A DNA stretch of 12,235 bases from an uncultured Nitrosomonadales bacterium. GTDB lineage: Bacteria > Pseudomonadota > Gammaproteobacteria > Burkholderiales > Gallionellaceae. Numbering within the stretch: the first letter of the stretch is position 1; the number at the start of each line of letters is the position of its first letter. The notes beneath the pieces were generated by a model. The model searched no databases. It was given only the letters and a program-made list of their open reading frames with translations, and was not told the origin of the DNA. The stretch lies in contig CAIZNF010000621.1 in NCBI GenBank assembly GCA_903934275.1, positions 1 to 12,235 of the forward strand. The letters are read 5' to 3'. This document shows positions 6,403 through 12,235 of the stretch, one piece after another. The translations under genes were made by a program, and so were the position numbers.

Positions 6403-7589
6403 GTAGTTTCTGTCAAAGGCAAATCGCGCACCATCAATACGCCGGGAATAGCTGCAATCTGCCCAATCAATTCAGCGGGCAGCGCGCTGTCGGTATCCAC
6501 CAGGGTGTAAGCCATTTCGCCGCGCGACTTATTCATCATATTGTGAATATTGATGCCCGAATGGGCCAACGTGGTGGAAATTTGCCCAAGCATGTTCGGC
6601 ACATTGGCATTGGCAACCGCCAAACGAAACGCCGATTCGCGCGGCATAACCAGCGTGGGGAAATTTACCGTGTTGGTCAGATTGCCGTGCTCCAGATACT
6701 CACGCACTTGATCCACCACCATCACCGCGCAATTTTCCTCCGCCTCTCCGGTGGATGCGCCGAGATGCGGCAAAGTCAACACGTTGGTCTGCCCCTGCAA
6801 TTTTTGCGAGGGGAAATCGCACACGTAGTAATGCAAATTTTTGCTCGCCAAACCCGCCAACACAGCATCTTCCTCGACGATGGCATCGCGCGAAAAATTC
6901 AGTAGGACGCTACCCGGCTTCATCGCTTGGACGCGTTTGGCGTTGATCAGCCCGCGCGTCGCATCTACCAAAGGCACATGCAACGTGACAAATTCGCTAT
7001 TCTTGAGCAACTCATCGACGCTATGCGCCTTCTTCACCTGTGATGACAGGCTCCACGCCGCATCCACGGTCAGTTCGGGATCGTATCCATAAACGCGCAT
7101 GCCCAGCGCCAGCGCGGTATCAGCAACCAAGCGACCAATTGCCCCCAAACCGATGATACCCAGTGTGCGCCCGCGCAACTCGATGCCCGCATAGTGCTTC
7201 TTACCATCCTCGACCAGTTTGTGCATCGCGGCATCGTCGCCCTGCAAACCCGCCGTGAATTGCAGTGCGGGCACGATATTGCGTGCCGCCAGCAACATAC
7301 CTGCAACCACCAACTCCTTCACCGCATTGGCGTTCGCTCCCGCCGCATTGAATACCGGCACACCGCGCGCACTCATTTTAGCGACGGGGACATTGTTTGT
7401 TCCAGCACCGGCTCGCGCAATCGCTTTTACGCTGGCAGGAATTTCCATATCGTGCATAACCTGCGAACGCACCAGAATCGCATCCGGTTCGGTGATGTCG
7501 GATCCGACCTGATAAGCGTCTGCGGGGAAGCGTTTCAGCCCCTGTGCCGAAATTTTATTCAGCGTGAGAATGCGATATGGATTTACCAT
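6399..7589 (-). CDS. serA: D-3-phosphoglycerate dehydrogenase (SerA type) with C-terminal ACT domain
   Basis: Oxidises 3-phosphoglycerate to 3-phosphohydroxypyruvate with NAD+, the first step of serine synthesis, paired with serC just upstream. The 396-residue protein has the D-2-hydroxyacid dehydrogenase fold: substrate-domain motifs RAGAGTNNV (59-67) and FNAAGANANAVKEL (80-93), the Rossmann signature GIIGLGAIG (144-152), LNFSRDAIVEEDAV (230-243) with the catalytic Arg234 and the nearby acidic residues, and LPHLGAST (273-280) with the catalytic His275. The last 80 or so residues (NVPNMLGQISTTLAHSGINI onward) form an ACT domain, so serine feedback is plausible. It belongs to a short SerA subgroup without the extra domain of long forms; another 2-hydroxyacid substrate is possible but less likely beside serC. 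GGAAG lies 6 nt before the ATG. The stop overlaps the pheA start by 4 nt. Confidence 0.92.
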   Translation of the reverse strand: MVNPYRILTLNKISAQGLKRFPADAYQVGSDITEPDAILVRSQVMHDMEIPASVKAIARAGAGTNNVPVAKMSARGVPVFNAAGANANAVKELVVAGMLLAARNIVPALQFTAGLQGDDAAMHKLVEDGKKHYAGIELRGRTLGIIGLGAIGRLVADTALALGMRVYGYDPELTVDAAWSLSSQVKKAHSVDELLKNSEFVTLHVPLVDATRGLINAKRVQAMKPGSVLLNFSRDAIVEEDAVLAGLASKNLHYYVCDFPSQKLQGQTNVLTLPHLGASTGEAEENCAVMVVDQVREYLEHGNLTNTVNFPTLVMPRESAFRLAVANANVPNMLGQISTTLAHSGINIHNMMNKSRGEMAYTLVDTDSALPAELIGQIAAIPGVLMVRDLPLTETT

Positions 7590-7691
7590 TTTTTCTTCCA
7601 GTCGTAGTGTGCGCTGTGCGCGCCAGCCAATATTAATGGTGCGTGAAATGTACCCTACAAAATTATTATCATTAATTGATGCAAATTTGAA
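7590..7691 (-). promoter_or_regulatory. serC-serA gap with a possible weak promoter for serA-pheA
   Basis: This 102-nt gap is AT-rich on the serC side. On the minus strand it contains GATAAT (7665-7670), a good -10 match, but the -35 candidates upstream (such as AATTCA at 17 nt) are poor. A transcript starting there would have a leader of roughly 70 nt. No REP unit, terminator or small gene was seen. An internal promoter is only a possibility; read-through from gyrA/serC is equally likely. Confidence 0.25.
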
Positions 7692-8786
7692 TTAACTGTT
7701 TTTTCCGGCAAACTCATTCATGAAATCAACCAATGTCTGCACACCTGCCAACGGCATGGCGTTGTAAATCGAAGCGCGCATCCCGCCCACCGAACGATGC
7801 CCCTTCAATTGCAGCAACCCGCGCGCATCGGCCTGTTTCAGGAACTCACCATCCAGGTTTGCGTCTTTCAGCGTGAACGGCACATTCATGCGCGAGCGAT
7901 CCGATAACGCCACCGGGCAATTGTAGAAGCCGTTGCTGGCATCAATCGCCGCATACAACAGCCCCGCCTTGGCAATATTGGTCTGTTCCATCGCGGCGAT
8001 GCCGCCGTTTTTCTTCAACCACCAGAACACCAGCCCTGCAACGTAGATGCCATAAGTCGGCGGCGTGTTGTACATCGAATCATTGTCGGCATGGGTCTTG
8101 TAATCCAGCATGGTCGGCGTTCCAGCGACCGTTTGCCCGATCAGGTCGTCGCGCACGATGACGATAGCCAGACCAGCAGGGCCGATGTTCTTTTGCGAGC
8201 CCGCGTAAATCAGGCCATATTTACTCACATCAACCGGACGCGACAGAACATTGGAAGACATATCCGCCACCAGCGGCACGCCGTCAGGCGTATTGTCTAC
8301 TGGGGGCAGCCAGTTAAATTCCACACCGCCGATGGTTTCGTTCGGCGTGAAATGCAGGTAGGCGGCATCAGGATCGCGCTTCCATGTGTCAAACGCGGGG
8401 ATGCAGGTAAAATTTTTGTCCGCGCCGGTCGCCACAACATTAACGGTGCAGAATTTCTTGGCTTCGCTGATCGCCTTCTTCGACCACTCGCCGGTATTCA
8501 GGTAATCGGCCGAGGTCTTGCCGCGCAACAGGTTCATCGGAATCATGGCGAACTGCTGGCTGGCACCGCCTTGCAGGAACAACACCTTGTAATTGGCGGG
8601 GATACCCATCAGCTCGCGCAGATCGGCTTCGGCCTGCGCCTGGATGCTCATGTATTCTTTGCCGCGATGGGACATTTCCATCACCGACATGCCGCTGTCA
8701 CGCCAGTCAGGCAACTCCGCCTGCGCCTGCAACAACACCTCTTTCGGCAACACTGCCGGACCTGCGCTAAAGTTGTAAATTGTCAT
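7692..8786 (-). CDS. serC: Phosphoserine aminotransferase
   Basis: Transfers the amino group of glutamate to 3-phosphohydroxypyruvate, giving phosphoserine; the same enzyme also serves pyridoxal phosphate synthesis in many proteobacteria. The 364-residue length matches the family (about 360). Recognisable segments are [11 protein letters not shown] (4-14), [10 protein letters not shown] (36-45), [18 protein letters not shown] (70-87, PLP phosphate site), [10 protein letters not shown] (96-105), [11 protein letters not shown] (174-184), [11 protein letters not shown] (195-205) with the PLP lysine at Lys199, and the C-terminal [15 protein letters not shown]. The ATG at 8786 has GGGAG 9 nt upstream. 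The leader also carries TGATATTTT, which resembles an extended -10, and a small inverted repeat CACAG/CTGTG (8818-8833) next to the REP unit; this is a weak promoter hint only. It follows gyrA by 78 nt, as in many Betaproteobacteria. Confidence 0.97.
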   Translation of the reverse strand: MTIYNFSAGPAVLPKEVLLQAQAELPDWRDSGMSVMEMSHRGKEYMSIQAQAEADLRELMGIPANYKVLFLQGGASQQFAMIPMNLLRGKTSADYLNTGEWSKKAISEAKKFCTVNVVATGADKNFTCIPAFDTWKRDPDAAYLHFTPNETIGGVEFNWLPPVDNTPDGVPLVADMSSNVLSRPVDVSKYGLIYAGSQKNIGPAGLAIVIVRDDLIGQTVAGTPTMLDYKTHADNDSMYNTPPTYGIYVAGLVFWWLKKNGGIAAMEQTNIAKAGLLYAAIDASNGFYNCPVALSDRSRMNVPFTLKDANLDGEFLKQADARGLLQLKGHRSVGGMRASIYNAMPLAGVQTLVDFMNEFAGKNS

Positions 8787-8831
8787 GCTTTATTACTCCC
8801 GGTTTTTAACAAAATATCACAGGTTGCACTG

Positions 8832-8862
8832 TGCCCACCATGTCGGGCGTAGCCCGATCTAC
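8832..8862. repeat. REP-like unit (TCGGGC type), related to 4481-4524
   Basis: On the minus strand from 8862: GTAG, then ATCGGGC, loop TAC, GCCCGAC, followed by ATGGTGGGCA. Including 5 flanking bases, 34 of the 36 positions 8832-8867 match the same strand-oriented stretch of the 4481-4524 repeat. The partner GGTGGGC hairpin seen there is cut off or decayed here. The unit starts 2 nt after the gyrA stop codon, in the 78-nt gyrA-serC gap. Confidence 0.85.
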
Positions 8863-8864
8863 AT

Positions 8865-11438
8865 TTATTCCTCTGCCGCTTCTTCCGCCTCTTCTTCGGG
8901 CTCGGCGATACGGCTCAAACCGGCCAATTTATCGCCCTTCTCCACATTCATCAGCGTGACACCCTGAGCGGTGCGCCCCATCTCGCGGATTTCCTTGACG
9001 CGGGTGCGAATCAGTACGCCGCTGGTGCCGATCAGCATAATCTCGTCCTCAACGCTCACCAGTGTCGCGGCGACGACCTTGCCGTTACGCTCCGAAGTCT
9101 TGATCGCGATCATGCCTTGCGTGCCCCGCCCGTGGCGGGTGTACTCGACAATAGGGCTGCGTTTGCCATAGCCGTTTTCAGTAGCGGTCAGCACACTTTG
9201 CTGCTCGTCTCCTGCTACCAGCAACGAAATCACCTGCTGCTTGGCGGCCAGCTTCATGCCACGCACACCGCGCGATGCACGCCCGGTCGCGCGCACATCG
9301 TTCTCGTCGAAGCGCACCGCCTTGCCGCCATTCGAGAACAGCATCACGTCATGCTTGCCGTCGGTGACTGCAACCCCGATCAAATGATCATCATCGTCCA
9401 GATTGATGGCGATGATGCCGCGCTTCATCGGGCGTGAAAAATCATTCAACGGGGTCTTCTTTACCGTGCCGTTGGCGGTAGCAAAGAACACATATTTATC
9501 CTCGACAAATTCGCTCACCGGCAACACCGCATTGATCATCTCGCCATTTTCCAACGGCAACAGATTCACAATCGGCTTGCCGCGCGAAATACGGCTGCCC
9601 TGCGGTACTTCGTAGACCTTGAGCCAGTACACGCGCCCCTTGTTGGAGAAGCACAGGATGTAATTGTGGGTGTTGGCGATGAACAGGTTGTCGATAAAAT
9701 CGTCTTCCTTGGTCGCCGTGGCCTGCTTGCCGCGTCCGCCGCGTTTCTGCGCGCGGTATTCGTCGAGACGCTGCGCTTTCATGTAGCCGCCATGCGAGAG
9801 GGTGACCACCACGTCTTCCGGCGCGATCAGGTCTTCCATGCTCATGTCCTGAGTATGCGTGATGATCTCGCTGCGGCGCTTGTCGCCGAACTGCGCTTTC
9901 ACCGCAACCAGCTCGTCGTTGATGATTTGCGTGACACGTTCCGGCTTGGCGAGGATGTCGAGCAGGTCGGCAATCTTATCCATCACCTCGCGATATTCAC
10001 CAACGATTTTGTCTTGCTCCAGCCCGGTCAGACGTTGCAGGCGCAACTCTAAAATTGCCTGCGCTTGCGTATCGGAAAGGTGGTAGCCGCGTGCATCGCC
10101 CTGCCCTACCAGGCCAAACTCGGACAACAAGCCCTCGGGGCGCGACGCGTCGCTGACACGGCTAAGCATATCTTCCACCAGCGAAGAACGCCACGAACGC
10201 GCCATCAGTCCGCGCTTGGCATCGGCGGGTGTCGGCGCAGCTTTAATCAATGCGATAATCTCGTCCACATTGGACAACGCCACCGCCAGGCCTTCCAGGA
10301 TATGGCCGCGTTCGCGCGCCTTGCGCAATTCGAACAAAGTGCGGCGCGTGACCACTTCACGGCGATGGCGCAGGAACGCGTCGATCACCTGCTTTAGGTT
10401 GAGCAGCCTGGGCTGTCCATCGACGATGGCCACCATATTGATGCCGAAACTGTCCTGCAACTGGGTATCTTTGTACAGCTTATTGAGGATCACATCCGCG
10501 TTCTCGCCGCGCTTCAGCTCGATCACCGCACGCATCCCGGATTTGTCCGATTCATCGCGGATTTCCGAGATACCCTCCAGGCGCTTCTCGCGCACCAGTT
10601 CGCCGATTTTGATCAGCAGATTGGCCTTGTTTACCTGATAGGGTAGCTCGTCGATGATGATGGCCTGGCGCTCACCCTTGCCGATATCTTCGAAATGAGT
10701 ACGTCCGCGCATGATCACGCGGCCGCGACCGGTGCGGTAGCCTTCCTTCACCCCAGCCAGACCATAGATGAAACCAGCCGTAGGAAAATCCGGTGCGGGC
10801 ACATATTCGATCAATTGTTCGATATCCAGATCGGGGTTTTTCAACAGCGCGAGACAGGCATCCACCACTTCATTCAAATTGTGCGGCGGAATGTTGGTCG
10901 CCATGCCCACCGCGATGCCGGACGAGCCATTCACCAACAGATTGGGGAAGCGCGCCGGGAACACCAGCGGTTCGTGCTCGGAACCGTCGTAATTCGGCCC
11001 GAAATTGACCGTTTCTTTATCTAGGTCGGCGATCAATTCATGGGCGATTTTCGACATGCGGATTTCGGTGTAACGCATCGCCGCCGCATTATCTCCGTCC
11101 ACCGAGCCGAAATTACCCTGCCCGTCCACCAGCGTGTAGCGCAACGAAAAATCCTGCGCCATGCGCACGATGGTGTCGTACACGGCCGTGTCACCATGCG
11201 GATGGTATTTACCGATCACGTCGCCGACGATACGCGCCGATTTTTTATAGGCTTTATTCCAATCGTTGGACAGCTCATGCATCGCGAACAACACGCGACG
11301 ATGCACCGGTTTCAGGCCGTCGCGCACGTCGGGCAGCGCACGACCCACAATCACACTCATCGCGTAGTCCAAATAGGACTTGCGCATTTCCTCTTCAAGA
11401 CTGACCGGCAGGGTTTCTTTGGCGAATTTCTGTTCCAT
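8865..11438 (-). CDS. gyrA: DNA gyrase subunit A
   Basis: Breakage-reunion subunit of DNA gyrase; with GyrB it introduces negative supercoils using ATP. The 857-residue protein is complete. The N-terminal winged-helix/tower part contains the catalytic Tyr123 in [10 protein letters not shown], the [17 protein letters not shown] (76-88) with Thr84 and Asp88 (equivalent to E. coli Ser83 and Asp87), and [12 protein letters not shown]. The coiled coil and tower follow (about 360-500, with [10 protein letters not shown]). The GyrA box QKRGGRG at 564-570 opens the C-terminal beta-pinwheel that wraps DNA, and this box marks gyrase rather than topoisomerase IV ParC. The tail is very acidic ([12 protein letters not shown]). 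The ATG at 11438 is the family start ([18 protein letters not shown]); its Shine-Dalgarno is weak. It is first in the minus-strand series, divergent from ubiG. Thr at 84 is a common natural residue and not evidence of acquired quinolone resistance. Confidence 0.98.
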   Translation of the reverse strand: MEQKFAKETLPVSLEEEMRKSYLDYAMSVIVGRALPDVRDGLKPVHRRVLFAMHELSNDWNKAYKKSARIVGDVIGKYHPHGDTAVYDTIVRMAQDFSLRYTLVDGQGNFGSVDGDNAAAMRYTEIRMSKIAHELIADLDKETVNFGPNYDGSEHEPLVFPARFPNLLVNGSSGIAVGMATNIPPHNLNEVVDACLALLKNPDLDIEQLIEYVPAPDFPTAGFIYGLAGVKEGYRTGRGRVIMRGRTHFEDIGKGERQAIIIDELPYQVNKANLLIKIGELVREKRLEGISEIRDESDKSGMRAVIELKRGENADVILNKLYKDTQLQDSFGINMVAIVDGQPRLLNLKQVIDAFLRHRREVVTRRTLFELRKARERGHILEGLAVALSNVDEIIALIKAAPTPADAKRGLMARSWRSSLVEDMLSRVSDASRPEGLLSEFGLVGQGDARGYHLSDTQAQAILELRLQRLTGLEQDKIVGEYREVMDKIADLLDILAKPERVTQIINDELVAVKAQFGDKRRSEIITHTQDMSMEDLIAPEDVVVTLSHGGYMKAQRLDEYRAQKRGGRGKQATATKEDDFIDNLFIANTHNYILCFSNKGRVYWLKVYEVPQGSRISRGKPIVNLLPLENGEMINAVLPVSEFVEDKYVFFATANGTVKKTPLNDFSRPMKRGIIAINLDDDDHLIGVAVTDGKHDVMLFSNGGKAVRFDENDVRATGRASRGVRGMKLAAKQQVISLLVAGDEQQSVLTATENGYGKRSPIVEYTRHGRGTQGMIAIKTSERNGKVVAATLVSVEDEIMLIGTSGVLIRTRVKEIREMGRTAQGVTLMNVEKGDKLAGLSRIAEPEEEAEEAAEE

Positions 11439-11482
11439 GGATTAGCTTTGACCTAAGGTAGCAAACGCACAACAAAGCGCGC

Positions 11483-11491
11483 ATTTTAGCA
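11483..11491 (-). promoter_or_regulatory. Candidate extended -10 promoter of gyrA
   Basis: On the minus strand 11491-11483 reads TGCTAAAAT: a TGn extended -10 followed by TAAAAT (5 of 6 to TATAAT). No good -35 is found 16-18 nt upstream, as is usual for extended -10 promoters. The predicted start near 11476 would give a leader of about 38 nt before the gyrA ATG. Confidence 0.45.
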
Positions 11492-11534
11492 CAGCGATGC
11501 GACCCAGAGCCACACGCATGGCCAGTAATATTAT

Positions 11535-11563
11535 TTGGCGGCAACGGCAAGTTTTGTTAAAGT
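11535..11563 (+). promoter_or_regulatory. Candidate sigma-70 promoter of ubiG
   Basis: TTGGCG (11535-11540) and TAAAGT (11558-11563) are separated by 17 nt; each matches 4 of 6 consensus positions. The start site would fall near 11570, about 20 nt before the ubiG ATG. The 153-nt gap (11439-11591) between the divergent genes holds this and the gyrA candidate; nothing else was recognised in it. Confidence 0.35.
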
Positions 11564-11591
11564 CAGCCCATCACTAACCAATATCCACGCC

Positions 11592-12235
11592 ATGACCAAC
11601 GCCGACCCTATCGAACTGGAAAAATTCTCACAACTGGCGCACAAGTGGTGGGACCCGAGCAGCGAATTCAAGCCGCTACACGACATCAACTCGCTGCGTC
11701 TGGGCTACATCGACCGCCACGCCAACCTCGCCGGGAAGACCGTGCTGGATGTCGGCTGCGGCGGCGGCATCCTGTCCGAAAGCATGGCCGATTTGAATGC
11801 GAACGTCAGCGGTATAGACCTGTCAGACAAAGCGCTGCAAGTCGCTAAACTGCACCTGCTGGAAAGCGGCAAGAAAGTCGAATACCGCAAGATCGCCGTG
11901 GAAGATCTTGCCGCCGAGCAACCCGGCCACTACGATATCGTCGCCTGCCTGGAAATGCTCGAACATGTGCCCAACCCGCAAAGCGTGGCTGCGGCCTGTG
12001 CGAAGCTGGTAAAGCCGGGTGGATGGGTGTTCTTTTCCACACTCAACCGCAACCCGAAATCCTACCTGCTCGCAGTTATCGGCGCAGAATATATATTGAA
12101 ACTATTGCCGCGCGGCACGCACGATTTCGACAATTTCATAAAACCATCCGAACTCGCGCAATTCTGCCGCAATGCGGGGTTGAATCTGGATGACCTGATC
12201 GGCATGAGCTACAACCCAATCAGCAAGATTTATTC
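11592..12235 (+). CDS. ubiG: Ubiquinone biosynthesis O-methyltransferase, partial (C-terminus beyond window)
   Basis: SAM-dependent enzyme that carries out both O-methylations of ubiquinone synthesis (the polyprenyl-catechol and demethylubiquinol steps), acting at the inner membrane surface. From the ATG at 11592, 214 codons stay open to the window end; E. coli UbiG has 240 residues, so about 25 are missing. Diagnostic segments are [20 protein letters not shown] (11-30), [13 protein letters not shown] (51-63, SAM motif I), GIDLSDKAL (74-82), [11 protein letters not shown] (119-129), [20 protein letters not shown] (139-158), and the UbiG-type membrane-binding region [19 protein letters not shown] (159-177) followed by FIKPSEL. 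It points away from gyrA. No strong Shine-Dalgarno precedes the ATG, but the N-terminus fits the family. Its presence implies a ubiquinone-using respiratory chain. Confidence 0.95.
   Translation, partial: MTNADPIELEKFSQLAHKWWDPSSEFKPLHDINSLRLGYIDRHANLAGKTVLDVGCGGGILSESMADLNANVSGIDLSDKALQVAKLHLLESGKKVEYRKIAVEDLAAEQPGHYDIVACLEMLEHVPNPQSVAAACAKLVKPGGWVFFSTLNRNPKSYLLAVIGAEYILKLLPRGTHDFDNFIKPSELAQFCRNAGLNLDDLIGMSYNPISKIY

Noticed and set aside
6858..6902. SerA motif NFSRD instead of the usual N-A-R-G type sequence, as a sign of lost activity
   Set aside because: The catalytic Arg is present and the Asp after it is normal for this short ACT-containing SerA subgroup; the catalytic His in PHLGAST is also intact.
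8091..8852. 253-codon plus-strand open frame
   Set aside because: Antisense to serC, with composition typical of a mirror frame and no motif or ribosome site.
11187..11192. Thr at GyrA position 84 (E. coli Ser83) as a quinolone-resistance change
   Set aside because: Thr is a common wild-type residue at this site in proteobacteria, and Asp88 is unchanged, so no acquired resistance can be claimed.

Overview
The window looks like a piece of a betaproteobacterial chromosome, most likely Nitrosomonadales (Gallionellaceae-like). This rests on fairly GC-rich codons, the gyrA-serC-pheA-hisC-tyrA gene order typical of Betaproteobacteria, UbiG (ubiquinone synthesis), and protein sequences of that flavour. 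The exact lineage is an inference. Both ends cut through genes.

Layout. Almost everything is on the minus strand. Reading in transcription order from the right: ubiG (plus strand, cut at the right edge) is divergent from gyrA across a gap of about 150 bp that holds both promoters. After gyrA come serC, a serA-type phosphoglycerate dehydrogenase with an ACT domain, pheA (chorismate mutase/prephenate dehydratase), an unassigned class I methyltransferase, hisC, a type I-beta DAHP synthase, tyrA, and an ArnT/GT39-like membrane glycosyltransferase cut at the left edge. Coupling is tight at serA/pheA (ATGA overlap) and hisC/aroF (stop codon abuts start codon).

How the genes work together. SerA and SerC make phosphoserine. 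The DAHP synthase commits carbon to the shikimate pathway. PheA and TyrA take chorismate/prephenate to phenylpyruvate and hydroxyphenylpyruvate. HisC is the likely aminotransferase that finishes Phe and Tyr. SerA and PheA carry ACT domains, and the DAHP synthase has an N-terminal ferredoxin-like regulatory domain, so feedback control is likely at several steps. The methyltransferase and glycosyltransferase do not obviously belong to this pathway; they look more like envelope or glycan genes.

What stands out. (1) hisC carries an in-frame, stop-free 99-bp insertion: a 92-bp imperfect palindrome plus one copy of a 7-bp direct repeat. It adds 33 residues to the small domain, and removing it restores a normal 367-residue HisC. 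(2) Four intergenic gaps hold REP-like units, each starting with GTAG followed by a hairpin, mostly as inverted pairs and mostly 0-2 nt after a stop codon; one supplies the aroF stop codon itself. (3) The extreme left end is a perfect 37-bp inverted repeat made from the glycosyltransferase coding sequence, which looks like a fold-back assembly or amplification artefact. (4) The middle of pheA has codon use unlike its surroundings. No RNA genes, CRISPR arrays or complete transposons were seen.
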